Positions 32,742 to 45,226 of a DNA stretch of 64,000 bases are shown one piece after another. The notes under the pieces are model-generated. The model did no database searches. It was not told the DNA's origin and worked only from the letters and a program-made list of their open reading frames with translations. Made by a program: the position numbers and the translations under genes. The stretch is from Thalassia testudinum (lineage: Eukaryota; Streptophyta; Magnoliopsida; Alismatales; Hydrocharitaceae): the NCBI GenBank assembly GCA_037157565.1, contig JAZHRO010000073.1:19040501-19104500 (forward strand). The letters are read 5' to 3'. The number at the start of each line of letters is the position of its first letter. Position 1 is the stretch's first letter.

Positions 32742-33941
32742 TCAACCTTCAATGAGGGTGACTACTTCCTTTGGGGAAACTTGGGCAAGATAATGTTTTA
32801 ATCTTTGGCTGTTTACTATGAAGGTTTGCCCAGTGTTAGGATCTACAATTTCAACCGCCCTATTGGGATAAGGTTTGACCACCTGATATGGTCCTGTCCA
32901 TTTTGATCTCAGCTTCCCAGGGAAAAGTTTAAGTCTTGCATCAAAAAGCTAGACTTGCTGATTGGGCTTGAAGGTTTTCCTATGAATGTGTTTGTCGTAG
33001 ACGGTTTTCATCTTCTCTTTGTAAAGTTGACTGTTCTCATAGGCATCCCGATGGATTTCCTCAAGCTCGGAGAGTTGGAGTGTCCTTTATGCTCTAGCCA
33101 ATTGGGAATCCATATTGCACTGCTTAACAGCCTAGTATGCCCAGTGTTCCAACTCGATCGGAAGGTGGCAAGCTTTCCCAAAGACCAATCGATAAGGAGA
33201 CATGCCTATTGGGGTCTGAAAAGTGGTCCTGTATGCCCAAAGGTCATCATCCAATCGTGTGGACCAATCCTTTCGGTCAGGTTTCACGGTCTTTTGTAAA
33301 ATATTCTTGATCTGTCTATTAGAGACCTCGGTTTGCCCAATTGTTTGCGGGTGATACGGGGTGGCAATGCGGTGAGTAACCCCGTATTTTTTAAGTAAGG
33401 CATGGAATTGGGCATGAATAAAGTGACTCCCACCATCACTGATCATGGCTTTCGGTATCCCAAATCGAGAGAAGATGTTCTGCTTAACAAAGTCCATGAC
33501 AACCTTATGGTCACATCTTCGGGTGAGTATGGCTTCAATCCACTTTGAGACATAGTCCACTGAAACTAATATGTACTCGTAGCCGTTGGATGGCGGGAAG
33601 GGACCTATAAAATCGATGCCCCAAACATCGAAAATTTCGACAATCAGAATGGGCTAGAGGGGCATCATATCCTTTCTAGTCATAGTCCCTAATGTCTGGC
33701 ACCGAGAGAAAGTCTTGGCAAAACTGTGTGCATCCTTGAATAAGGATGGCCAATAAAATCCAGATGGCAAAACCTTTACAGTCATTTGCTTCCTAGAGAA
33801 GTGGCCACCACAAGCTTGGTTGTGGCAAAAGGACAGCACACTTGGGACTTCCTCTTCAGGAATACAACTCCTAATGATATGGTCAACACAGAGTCTAAGC
33901 AGCATAGGATCATCCCAGAAATGGTGCTTGGCTTCAGCCAA
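32742..33941 (-). pseudogene. Integrase of family A (chimera copy)
   Basis: Athila-type Ty3/gypsy integrase, which inserts element cDNA into the chromosome. The HHCC zinc domain is at about 33850-33670 ([11 protein letters not shown] ... FSRCQ; the first Cys of the CxxC pair is Ser). The catalytic core follows with [17 protein letters not shown] and [14 protein letters not shown], so the D and E positions are present. The GPY-type C-terminal region (RSKWTGPY) ends with TGA at 32742-32744. Stops interrupt it at about 33652, 33130, 33090 and 32950. Not functional. Confidence 0.85.
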
Positions 33942-34019
33942 GAACTTATCTTGTTGCTATCTAGATCAGCTGTGCGAAGTCTGTCCTACCACCAAATAGT
34001 TGACTAAGTCTGCATACTA

Positions 34020-35660
34020 GGGTAGCTTTCTTCCTTACACGGCTGGAAGTTGTTCATCAGGGAAGGTGTCAGTCAAGGGTAATGAGGGTCCGATGTGGTC
34101 CAGAAGAAGTTTGGATAGGTGATCAGCTACAACATTTTTGGACCCAGCTTTGTCTCATATTTCCAGGTCAAATTCCTGCAAGAGCAGGATCCATCGGATG
34201 AGCCTGGGTTTAGCATCCTTTTTGGCCAACAAATGCCGGATAGCCGAGTGGTCGGTGTAAACCGTCACATGGGATCCAAGAAGGTATGATCAGAACTTTT
34301 CTAATCCAAAGACTACGGTGAGCAGTTCTTTTTCTGTGACAGTGTAATTCCGTTGAGCCTCATCCAATGTTTTACTCACGTAGTAGATCACCATGGGTTT
34401 CTTCTCTATTCTTTGTCCTAGGACTGCGCCGATGGCAAAATCTAATGCATCGCACATTATCTCAAAGTCCTGGGACCAGTCTGGGGGTTGTAAAACAAGT
34501 GCAGTGGAGATTGTTTCCCTAAGAGTATTGTAAGCCTTGATGCAATTAGGTGCCATGTGAAAAAGGGCGTCGTTGGCTAGAAGGTCAATCAAGGGCTTAG
34601 AAAGTTTGGAAAAATCCTTAATGAACCTTCTACATAAGCCAACATGTCCTAGGAAAGATCGGATTTGCTTGATCAAGCTAGCGGGTGGAAGTTTGAAAAT
34701 TAAATCAACCTTAGCTCGATCCACTTTGAAGCCCCTATGCGAGACGATGTGACTGAGGACAATCCCTTCCTGAACCATGAAATGGCACTTTTCCCAGCTT
34801 AAAACTTGGTTGACCTCGATACATCGCTTCAGGATCTTCTCTAAGTTGCTAAGACAATGGTCGAATGAGTTTCCGAACACAGAGAAATCATCCATAAAAA
34901 CCTCCAGGTATTCACCCACCATCTCCGAAAAAATGGCTAGCATGCAACGCTAAAAGGTCGCGAGTTCATTGCATAACCCGAATGGCATACGACAGAATGT
35001 GAACGTGCCATATGAGCAAGTGAATGTAGTCTTCTCTTGATCCTCTGGTACAATAGCAACTTGGTTGTATCATAAACATCCATCCAGGAAGAAAAAATAT
35101 TTTTGCCCTACCAATCGCTTGAGAATCTGGTCAATGAATGGCAGAGGGAAATGATCTTTCTTGGTGGCCTCATTAAACTTCCTATAGTCAATGCACACCC
35201 GCCATGCGGTAGCGGTGTGGTGGGGATGGATTCGCCCTGGTCATTGGTGACCGTGGTGAGCCTGGCTTTCTTGGGTACCACTTGAGTGGGGCTCACCTAG
35301 GGGCTATCGAAAATCGGGTAAATGATATCTACGTCAAGCCACTTGATTATTTCTTTTTTAACGACCTCTCGCATATTTTGATTCAATCGCCTTTGCATCT
35401 AGCGATAAGGTCGAGCCCCATCTTCCAAATAGATCTTGTGAGTGCAATAGGTAGGATTAATTCCCCTTAAGTCAGAAATTGTCCACCCAATGGCTACCTG
35501 ATGTTTAGAGAGGGTTGCAGTCAAACTAAGTTCTTGATCCTTAGTTAAGTGGGCATTGATAATCACAGGGAAGGTCTGGTCAGGTCCTAGGAAGACATAC
35601 TTGAGATTATTGGGCAAAGGCTTTAGTTCGGGTGTAGGTAGGACAACATTTGATGGGTAG
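34020..35660 (-). pseudogene. Reverse transcriptase-RNase H of family A (chimera copy)
   Basis: The RT opens with the Athila signature KPLPNNLKYVFLGPDQTFPV (about 35625) and includes the catalytic VFMDDFSVFG (MDD at 34887-34895). RNase H follows, with [24 protein letters not shown] and [13 protein letters not shown], and then ADHLSK. There are frameshifts near 35220 (after ESIPTTPLP) and before 34943, and stops near 35400, 34953 and 34288. The gene is dead, but the motifs are easy to place. Confidence 0.85.
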
Positions 35661-35899
35661 GGGAAGGGTAGGAGTTGATCAACATCAATCTCCTCGAATG
35701 GAGGTTGCTGAAGGTAATAAGCTCTACACAGGTTAGCCTCCATAGGTTGGAGTGGGTTAGGGCAGTCATCAACTGGTTGAGTCAGATGGTCTGCTGAAGA
35801 GCTAAGAGTGAGGCATTCTTCAACCAGAGGTTCCACAGGATCATGCTCCTTAACCCAGCCACAATCAAAAGACTTAGCCACCTTGAATATATCCAATTG

Positions 35900-36444
35900 C
35901 ATCTTCTTATCTCCAAAGGGGATTTCCATGCATCCCGTGTCGCAATCAATGTTCGCCTTAGCCGTAGCTAAGAAGGGTCTACCTAGGATGATGGGTGTGT
36001 TTTGTAGCTATTCGGGAACTTCCATGTCGAGGACCAAAAAGTTGATCGGCAAGTAGAAGTCCTTGACTCGAACAATTACATCCTTGACTACCCCCATTGG
36101 GGTTTTCACAAATCTATTAGCCAATTGGATAGTCACAGGTGTGGGTTTCAATTCCCCAAATCCAAACTGGTGATAAAGGGTAGTCAAGTGAGGTTGATCG
36201 AAGAACCTAAGTCCAAGAGCGCTCTATCAAATGTCATGTCCTCGATATTACAAGAAATCAAGGGTGCTCCTGGGTTAGTTCATGTGGGAGGTAGGCTGCT
36301 CAATATCACTCAACTAGCTTGTTATGAGAGCACAACCTTCCTAGGTGCTTGGGTTCTCGGCTTGCGCTTTGATGTACAGACATCCTTTAAGAACTTAGCG
36401 TAAGCTGGAATATGCTTGATTGCTTCAAGGAGTGGAATATTAAT
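35900..36444 (-). pseudogene. Retroviral-type aspartic protease of family A (chimera copy)
   Basis: The frame contains RALLDLGSSINL, where DLG is the DxG active site in this family, and IILGRPFLATAKANID, the conserved flap-distal block. It is preceded by INIPLLEAIKHIPAYAKFLK. A TAG at 36442-36444 separates it from gag, and more stops occur near 36305 and 36010. It would process the gag-pol polyprotein. Confidence 0.75.
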
Positions 36445-37515
36445 CTAGACTTGTTTGAAAATCTCCAACAGCTCCTCATTCTCCACTACAACTTTCTTTT
36501 TCTTCCTTTTCTTCAAGGCCTCAGAGTATGGTGTTTGGGTTTGAATCGGGTCAGTCTCCAGGTCCTTGGGTTCCTCCCGCTCATTGTCAAAATCAGGCAT
36601 CTCAGGAAGTGAGGTCACGGGAGGGGTTGGCCATTTTGGGTCTTGGGTTTTAGTGTTGCTTCTCAAGGTAGTCGCATTGGCTGAGGTGTTGGGACCATGG
36701 GTAGATCCTTGAGAAAAAGAGGAAGAAGAAGCACCAAACCCAGGGGGTGTTTGTGGGGCTTGTTGGACCATGTGGGCATTCCCACAATTGGCTTGGAACC
36801 CTTGAGAATTGGGGCCTCTGTTGATCACATTTCTTGGGTTCGGTTGTGGCTGAGAAGGAAGGGATCCCTGTTGTTTGCAATCCAACAGCTAGCTCAGCTG
36901 TCCCTTCACTAATGACATTTCCTCCTGATGTTTCTGATTCATATTAGCCGTCATTTTTATCAATGTGTCCATTTGGTTTTGTCAGGGAGGGGCCGCCCTA
37001 TTCTGATTATAGGGTGGTCTAACGGGTGGACCTTGCTAATAGGAGGGGGGTTTGGCCTGGGTTGGTTCGGGAATCGATTCGATTTTTGGTTTATCTAGGA
37101 GAAATTCAGGTGATTACGCCATCTGGCGTTGTAGGTGTTGGAGAAGGGGTCAGGTTTGGAGTAACCTTGGATGGATTGGATATATTCAAAGATAGAAGGT
37201 GCCGAGGGGGAGGGGAGGGAGTAATTAGGGTTTGAGGGAGCAAAGGTCCCTCCTTGGAACATGGTCAGGGGTTGTTCCAGGTGTATTTGGTTCATTGGCT
37301 ACACAAAATCTACATTGTGAGCTCCCTTTGCTATGGAGAGGGTCTATAGCGGGTTTCTGGTTTGGTTCAATAGCTCATCAATCTCTTTGTCCACCAACTC
37401 AACTCGATCCAACTTTTTGGCTATAATGTCCATGTCAACCGTTCTAGAATTGGCTTGCACTTCATAGATCCCACCACGGGGTTGACTGGATCGATTAAAC
37501 TGGGTCATAGAGGCA
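36445..37515 (-). pseudogene. Family A gag, C-terminal two-thirds (chimera copy)
   Basis: Matches A3 gag from MT-QFNRSSQPRGGIYEVQ through DPFSNTYNARWRNHLNFS to the Pro/Gln-rich tail MDCKQQGSLPSQPQPNP and the basic KKRKKKK stretch. Several stops and frame changes. The N-terminal third is absent: at about 37515 the sequence switches to family B gag. I see no CCHC knuckle in this family. Confidence 0.75.
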
Positions 37516-39324
37516 CTTTGGTTGTCCTCTTTCCCTTGGTCAAGGCCTCAGGAAATGGAACCTTGGTTGGTTCCTCTAGAATAGGTCCAAGTTTTTGATC
37601 TGTGACAAGAACATCCTGGATAACTATCCTAGGGCTTAGCTCACTATCAAACTTGGAGTGGTCTGGATAAGGTGGGTCTTGGGTTGCTTTACCACTACAG
37701 GTTGTTACAAAGTTTAATCCTACCTGGTTCTGGTTGGGGGTTGGTAAGATGGGTTGCTGTTGTTGATAACCCACGTAAGATGTTGATGCTTCCATCCCAT
37801 CAATTGATGGAACAGAAGGGGTTTGATAAATCATGTGTGCTTGGCCTAGGTTCGGGTTCATAACGCATCACTGGGCTGACACGTTGTTAGGGTTTGGCAA
37901 TGATTGTGAAGGAAGAGTGCCCGGTTAGCGGGAATTCGTCATCTGGGCGAGTTGGTTACGGACCTCTGTGATCTCGTCCTTGTGCTGTTTTTGGATAGCC
38001 GCATTTGTTCTTTGAATGTCAGCCAATGTTTGGAGGATGAGAGACATTTGGTCTTGGTTAGGCCCGGATGGATAGGTGGGGTTAAGCCGAGGCTGAGGCA
38101 GCTGATAAGGACGAGGTGCTTGTGGACGGGGTTGATAAAGTGGTCTTTGGGTCTGAGAATTTCCCGCCCACTAAAAATTGGGATGATTTCACTATCCAAG
38201 GTTGTAGGTGTTGGAAAATGGGTCATTCTGGATGGCGTTGAGGTCCTCGCAGGTCTGAGGAGCCTCAGGAAAGTCAGAGTATGGGGGATCAAAGTTCACC
38301 CAACAAGAATAGAGGGGATCGAAGATCCCTTCGATCCTGGAATTAGATGGGGGTGGATACAGGTCCATCCCTGGAGAAGATCGGTGGAAGATGTTTTGCA
38401 CAGTTTCCCTTGCAGGAGGTGGCTGTGCGAAAGAGTTCTGCGCAGAGGTGGCTCACTGCAAATGCCGAGTCAGTTCATCCACCTTCTCGATGATAGAAAC
38501 CTTGTCCAACCGACTAGCCATCAGTTCCAAGTCGACAGATGCAGACAGGCCCTACATCTCATGTGCTCCCCTGAGATTCATCGATGCGCGGGTATTTTTC
38601 TGGTCGAATAAACCCATGGAGTCATTGTTGGAGTTCTCGCACATATTCTCAAGAATCTCCCACACGGTGTCCTCATGTTGACCCATGATATTCCCTCTGC
38701 AAGTTGCATTGATGAATAATCTAATATCCTTACAGAGTCCCTGGTAAAAAGACTGGACTTGCTCCCATTTAGGAACTCCATGATGGGGGCACTTTCTCAT
38801 GAGATCCAAAAATCGATCCCATGCCTCATGAAGAGGTTCTCCCATTTACTAGGTGAAGTGAGTAATCAGATGGCGCAAGGCATTTGTCCGACCAACGGGA
38901 AAGAACTTCTTCAAAAATTCGGATTGAAGTTCATCCCAGGTGTTGATCGGACGAGTCTATGTCTGATACCAATGAGCCACCTTGTCCATGAGGGAGAAAG
39001 AGAACATCTTAATGAGTAAGATATCTCGATTTTGCGCATCTGACCCAAAGGTCTAGGCCAGATGCTTGAGCTGTTTGATGTGCTGGAATAGATCCTCGAA
39101 GTTAAGCCTATAGAATTTAGGTATGGCATGAATCATATTGGGCTTTAGTTCAGAATCAGGTCCTCCAGCCGGGATTCGGACTCAAGGCTCAATTACCACC
39201 GCAGCGGGATTATAGTGATCTCGCATCATTGGGCGCTGCAGTGGGTTCATGAAGTTCTAGAAGAGGTCATTAAGATGTTGAAGCTGGTGCTTAAGATTAT
39301 TTTCTTCTTCAACAGGCTGTGCCA
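37516..39324 (-). pseudogene. Family B gag (chimera copy)
   Basis: Starts with MAQPVEEENNLKHQLQHLND at 39324. It contains the gag core (FLKKFFPVGRTNALRHLITH, MGEPLHEAWDRFLDLMRKCP, and FYQGL), a second DPFSNTYN motif near 38205, and a tail ending PFPEALTKGKRTTKVPL at the junction. There are stops near 39258, 38846, 38552 and 38170. The spacing of the two DPFSNTYN motifs (here and at about 37140) shows two gag genes joined head to tail. Confidence 0.75.
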
Positions 39325-40387
39325 TGATGGAAAAGGAAGGAGAACTAGGTTCAGAATCGGAAGAAAGGTCTATGTGGAGGGGTTGTTACACAAACAAGGG
39401 TGCCGAGGCTTGGCCTCGGGGAGAGTGGATTTCTAGAGGAGGTTTCAAGGACCTCCTACCAAACATACACTAAAGGACTGGATGAGATTAAAATGTGCTG
39501 GACCCAATCAAGACACCCAAAATATGTTGGGTGACTATAGAGGTTAGGGGCAGATGATACCCCTTGATCAGAAGCTCGTCCACCTGAGAATTACATGGGC
39601 AGCCAGAGAGGGTGAGTCCCGCGAAGACCCCTACATGGTAGAGCGCCTCCACAGGTTACAGGGTTTCCCCCACCCAACCTCTCTTGTCACTGAGATTTCA
39701 GGTAGACCAGAATGGGGACCTTGACCTCTTAAGTTTACCACTTTTAGTTAAGATCAAGGTGCTTAGGGTTCCACTTGAACTTTAAGCCTTTTGTGTGCAA
39801 AAGTGACCTAATTTAAAGGTTGGTTGACCCAAAGGAACAACTTCACCTCTTTGTTCCTTTGAGAGAGCTTCTTAGGTTCTTTCTTTTATTGTTCAAGTAG
39901 ATTAAGAGCCTGATTTGCTTAGGGTTTCTCTTGGATAAATCTTTTCAAACAATGGCTTAGGCACACCTCTTTTTGGAATTTTTAATTCTCTGCTTAGAAG
40001 AAGATGTGTCTCTAAAACCCTAGCTTGAAATCCTAGGTTGGCTCTAGTTGGTCCAAGTTAATTGCCTCAGAAATGGGTAACTAGGGCACAATCAAGAAGG
40101 TTTTAGCCCTAGTTACCTTAAGATGTGTTGAAAAGTAAAAACCAGGCAACTTTGTGAATTACTAGATATGGAAAATAGGTAGTCCTAGATTGATTTTTCT
40201 CTTTGTTTCTCCTTTTCAAATTTTGAGGGGATTAGGAGAGAGGGTTAAAGGTTACCTGTTTCCTGGTATGGTTGTTGTGCGGCTGCTTTGTTCTTCCTTG
40301 GATTTTCTTGAAACAAACACAATAAGAGAGAGATTAGGTCAGTATAAAATCAAAAATTATGATTTAAAGCTTCTAAAATGTCCGTTG
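39325..40387 (-). other. Family B leader (chimera copy)
   Basis: Non-coding. It aligns with the B-na leader in reverse, for example GGTAGACCAGAATGGGGACC at 39701. No gene seen. Confidence 0.75.
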
Positions 40388-40406
40388 CTCCCCGGCAACG
40401 GTGCCA
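40388..40406 (-). other. Primer-binding site, family B (chimera)
   Basis: The plus strand reads CTCCCCGGCAACGGTGCCA, one base different from the plant tRNA-Asp 3' end. Four A residues separate it from the LTR at 40411. Confidence 0.85.
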
Positions 40407-40410
40407 AAAA

Positions 40411-43186
40411 TGATGGATCGTTCATCGCGGTTTTAAAAGGATAGATACGTTGTAGTATGTTGCGAAAAATGATTATCAATTTTATTTATTTATTACTCGA
40501 AATTTGAAAACATTCCAAGGTCAAACTCAGGAAGTAATTCGGTATTTAGAAGCAAAATATCACAATTTCAATTATGTTTAATACTGGTGCAAAAATGAAT
40601 GCTAGAGACAAAAAAAAAGAAAAAAGGAAATAAATTTTTCTTCTCTTCTTTGCTCTCTCTCTTCTCTTCTTTCTCTGCCTTCAAACGTCTAATTCTGTGA
40701 ATCAGACGCCTTAAGTGGCGTTTGCTATAGTGCCAGTGTCTTCTTTTTCTTCTTCTCCTTAGTTCTGTGCCACAGTTCTTCTTTCTTTCTCGGCTGCTCC
40801 TTCCTTTAGTTGTTCTTCCTCTTCCTTCTTCCTTCTTCTTTGGCCAAGTCCTTCTCTTTCCCTGAGGCTGAGTCTCCTTGGCTTCTTCTTCTCTTCTTCT
40901 TCTTTTGCCTCTACTCCTTCCTCTACCTTCTTCTGCCTCTGCTCCTTCTGCACTGTGATACGCCTCTTCTTCTTCTTTGGCACGACTAAGTTTTCAGCTG
41001 GCCTCTTTCTCTTCTTCCCCGCAGTTGCTTCCTCTTCCTCCTTCTTCCCTGCACAGGAACAGTTAAGCAAAACCTACCCCTACCCTCCCCGGGTCTCTCT
41101 CTCTCTATTTCTCTCTCAGGACACAACTCTCCTAGAGCCAACCGGATTATCGGTTCGGGTATACGCGCTTGATACCAGGCCCACCGACATGCGGTGGTGG
41201 GCGTGGTGTGCAGAGTAAACGGGTCAGGCCAGGTCCTCGAGGGCATGGGTCACGGACGAGATCGGGTCGAGTGGGTGAGGGACCTCACCCCGTGTAGTTG
41301 GAGGCAATAAGCTTAATTCACAAATTCAATTTATTTACCTACGCCCACTCGGAAACGCACGAGGTGGGACTAAACTTCCCACCTTCCTATCACGTGCCTA
41401 GCAGCAAGAATCATGTCCAATTGCAGCTGTAGCTACGGCCTGGTTGAGTGCACGAGGGGAGTCCGCGCGACCTAGGCTCGTGACCTAGGGCTGGTGAGGT
41501 TTGGAGCTGCTTGCAAGCTTGCTCCAAGCTCGGCGTCAATGGCGGAGGTGGCTCTGGACCTGAAAACACGAACACGGCCTTGCAGCCCTATCAGAACACT
41601 CAGTAGGCTTCGCCAGAGCACGGCGAAGGTGGCCCGGTGGTCGGAGTGGTGTGAGGGTGCCTGTGCGTGTGTGCCTAGGGCACACTGTGTGTGTGCAGGT
41701 GGGTGTGTTCGGGGGGAGGTTCTAGTGGGTGGCGCGGTGAGTGGAGTGAGGGGAAATGATCAGGGAGTGATGGTGGAGCTCGTGGGCTTGTCGGCGAGGG
41801 TTGTGGTGGCCTGTGGAGGTGGAGCGACCTCGCCGGAGTTGGTGGCTGGAGGTGGAGAGGGTGATGGTGGTATGTGGTGTCGAGGGGCCGAAGTTGCAAA
41901 TTAGGAGAGGGGAAATGAAGAGGGGGGTGAGGGAAACTTATCTAATAGGTTTGGAGCGAAAGGGGGAGGCGGATGGCGAGCGGTGGGTGCCTGCCATCGT
42001 CGAAGACGAAGGTGCCCAGGGGAAGAAGACAACAACGACGAAGGGGGTCGAAGGGCACGCATTGGTACGACACGGCGCGGCGCGGCGGAGGACGGCAGAG
42101 CTGGCTCTGCCACTAGTACGGTGGCAGAGCGACAAGAGAGGGAGGAAGAGTCGTCGAAATCTCTGGGCATTCGGCCGGAGTTGGGAGGAGACGAATTGGA
42201 GGGAGATCTCTGGCCAATTTGAGCTTCGAGGAGGCGGCATGGTCTGCCCTTCCTTACATAGGCACAGGCAGGGTGGGAAGCGCGCGAGGGAGGCGGGAAA
42301 GCCACGCCGAAGGTAAGTCCGGTCGGAGACCCATACCTCTCGCGTGTTCGCACGAGAGGTATGGTGGGTTTCAGGGCATGGGGAGCAGCCCATGCAGTAG
42401 GGGGCTTCGCATGGAGCTCCCCTTTCAAATCTGAGGGTGGCTCCCCATGCAGATGAGGCGTAAACCTCCGCGCGAAGTCGCCAGAGGTATGGCCCCTGCT
42501 GCGAATGGCATAGGGACCTAAATGAAGAATAAAACAAGTAAGTTGAGGGGGTGATTGCAAGGGTTTCAAAAAGTTGAGGGTCAGAAAGTAATTTTGAGGA
42601 CCAATTTGAAAAGTGGGTCAAGACGACCTTTCCTTAGGTCCAAATTTTTTCATAAACCTAATTTGAACCTAAGGAATCCAATGGTGAAGTTGGATTTTAG
42701 GTTTGACCATGTTTGACTAGACATTTTTCATAAAAACCCAAATTAGGTTAAATATTGGGGATGGACCCCAATCAAGGTCAAAACACGTTCCAAAGGCCAA
42801 ATTAAAGGTTCTAAACCCTAGGGGATATTTTTCCATGAATTATAGAGGGTTTAGTTAATTTTTATCTTACCTGGAACCTTGTGAATTAAAGTGGGTTTAT
42901 TTTATGGTTAGAGAATGTCATTTAATTCTTAGATTTCGCCATGACCGCATTTTGACCAAATCATCCCACTTTTTCTCTTGTTAGGTCCACTTGACCTATT
43001 CCTAGACCCTTAGAAATCCCATTGATGCACTGCAATGGTAAAATTACAGTTTTATCCCTTGTTTCACGTTCTTTTCTCATATTAGTAATTCCTTGGATTA
43101 GGCCTTCCTTTAGGCTATGTAGGAGCTTTTGTTCACTTTATTAAGCCAAAATGTGCTAGTTAGGGTTCATGATGAGGTTCTCATCA
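40411..43186 (-). repeat. 5' LTR, family B (chimera)
   Basis: 2776 bp. In minus sense it starts TGATGAGAACCTCATC and ends CGATCCATCA, in the opposite orientation to the B-na LTRs, with the same internal order (AT-rich U3, GC-rich middle, purine tract, TTTGACC-type U5). It is clearly more diverged from the two B-na LTRs than they are from each other. Confidence 0.88.
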
Positions 43187-43408
43187 CCAACCAACCTCCA
43201 AATTAGGTCACGAGTCAATTAACTTCTAATCAAGTGGAATTAAAGGCACAAATTAGGACTTAAAACTGGTAGACTTAAGAGGTCAAGTTATCCATTTTGG
43301 TCTACCTAGATTTATGGTGACAAGGAAGGTTGGGTGGGGGAAACCCTGTAACCCATGGGGATGCTCTACCTTGTAGGGATCTTTGTGGGACTCTCCCTTC
43401 CTGGCTAT
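43187..43408 (+). other. Leader fragment of element F
   Basis: Plus-sense match to B-na leader 24949-25165 (GGTAGACTTAAGAGGTCAAG, GGGGGAAACCCTGTAACC). It starts abruptly at the B LTR and continues across C-au at 54749. Confidence 0.7.
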
Positions 43409-45226
43409 TGATAAGTAGGTTTTCGCTTTCGAATAATATGATTAAGATGATTTGTCATTTTAGTATCAAAGTGGTGGAAAATCGCTTAACAAAATAATTA
43501 AAATAAAAATTAAACCACTCACAGAAGAGTAGGTCGTGTCTACAAGGAGACAATGATAAAATAAATTCAAGAATATTTTTCCCATATATTCGTTCAATCA
43601 AGTGTGAAATCTATAGTCAAATCTGACATGAAATGCGACGAAAAGAAGCTACACAATAACTCAAGAATGTAAGGTTATATGCACATTTTTTTCCTCAATG
43701 AAATATTCAATAAATATGTGATCAATCTCTATAATTCCCAATTGCACATGTATTAGAGAGAAATTATGTACATCTTAATCCAAAACCAATGTCAAAAGAT
43801 GTAAATAACAAAAGCCAAGTAATTATGAGAAAGCATGAGCATGAGTTGCAATTTCACTCAATATATCAAATATTAAAATAAAAAATGGGAGTTTCGCAAT
43901 GGCACTCAAATGTAAATATTAATTAATCCAAAAACAGAGGATTTGCTTCCTTTGTGTGTGCGCGAAGAGGTGGCATTGGCGGGCCACGGGAAGCTCGGAG
44001 GAGGATAAGCGCAACGAGAGCTTTCTGATGGCGGTGATGGCTCTCTGAACGGCTATCGATGGTTGCCAGTCAGAGTGGAAGAAGCCGCCAGTGGTGAGGC
44101 CCTCCGACAGGCCGTCAGGTGGTCGATTGGTGCAGCCGGAAGCATGGTTGTGCTCGGGGAGTTGAAGCGAGTCCGATGGAGTTCCCAACGCGAAGTTTCG
44201 TGGACGGATTTGATGGCCGCATTTTTGGTGGCTTTGGTTACCTTCGATTGGCAGAGAAGAAGAAGAAGCTAGGCGTGCACATGGGCTAGCGATGCCGACT
44301 GGAGTAGCGCACGCTCTGCACGTGCTGCTGGTGGGCAAGGGTCGGTTGCTGCTACTGGGCACGCGGCTATGGCTGCGAGGAGCACGCGGCGGTCGCGCAA
44401 GTAGACGTGTGCACGCAGCAACAGCGAGTGCGGGAATGGTTTTGGAGGGTGCACGGTGGCACGTGGTGCCTGCGGCAAGGGCTGAGGCGCAAGGGAGGTC
44501 GTGCGCTACGTTGCTGGTAGGCACGCACTTGCTACGGTGGAGGTGCAGCGCACGCAGGTGGGTTGTTGCAGAAGGTGAAGCGCGGGTCGAGGGTTCTGGA
44601 GGGAGTTTCCTGTGCTTGGTGATGGACGTGCGTAGGGATGGTGCTGGTGGGTGTGGTGGTGATGAAGAAGAAGCACAGTGATGCAGGGACTCTTGATTGG
44701 CGGTGTGGGCTGTAACACCACACGCCCACGATGGTGGAGTCGCGCTGCCGCAGTTGAGGCCGATGATGAGGAGCGGATGAGAAACGAGGTTTTCTGCACA
44801 GTGAGGAAAGGGGTGGTGGCCTCCTTTGAACGGCAGCCATTCTTCCTCCTTTGTAGTCATCTGCATGGATTTGAATGGAGAGGCAGGAGCAGATCCACAT
44901 TCTCCCCTCATCCTTGAATGCAGGTTTTAGTGCAGCAGCTGGTGGCGTTGGAACGGTGAATTCCTACAGAGAAAAGAAAATGAATAATAATAAAAAATTG
45001 GTTAATTATGTTCAAACCCTCAATAAAATGTTAATGCATATAATGTAACCTCAAGACTAATGCATGTTATTCTAATGCATGCTAAATAATTTATATATGT
45101 AATGCATATAAGACAATATATATAAACTAACTTATTTATATCTTAACACATGCTATGTATACACTAATATCAATCTAATTCCTAAGCACTTAAGTAACTA
45201 AATAGCCCACAAATATGGGCTCATCA
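43409..45226 (-). repeat. 3' LTR of C-au
   Basis: 1818 bp with the same GC-rich middle (about 43950-44930) as the C-na LTRs. The ORFs in it (up to 330 codons) overlap on both strands and are not genes. Confidence 0.9.

Larger units (their letters stand above)
19761..43186 (-). mobile_element. Chimeric Athila-like element: family A 3' half joined to family B 5' half
   Basis: The left end is a family A LTR (relative at 55569-56934) and the right end a family B LTR (relatives at 21545 and 28938). The LTRs are unrelated, so this is not one element. From the left through pol to about 37515 the sequence follows A3. From about 37516 to 43186 it has family B gag, leader, PBS and LTR. The flanks differ too: the acidic ORF E in minus sense on the left, and the leader of F in plus sense on the right, with no matching duplication (GTTGG versus CCAAC). 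B-na is nested at 21545-31767. Confidence 0.85.

Noticed and set aside
41901..42621. Two overlapping minus-strand ORFs of over 220 codons
   Set aside because: They are in different frames of the same GC-rich part of LTR B, and the B-na LTRs do not preserve them.
19756..43191. GTTGG and CCAAC at the ends of the chimera as an inverted target duplication
   Set aside because: Integrase makes direct duplications. The ends belong to two different elements, so the reverse-complement match of 5 bp is most likely chance.
43919..44911. 330-codon minus-strand ORF in LTR C
   Set aside because: It is in the GC-rich LTR island with equally long frames on the other strand. The other C LTRs do not keep it intact.
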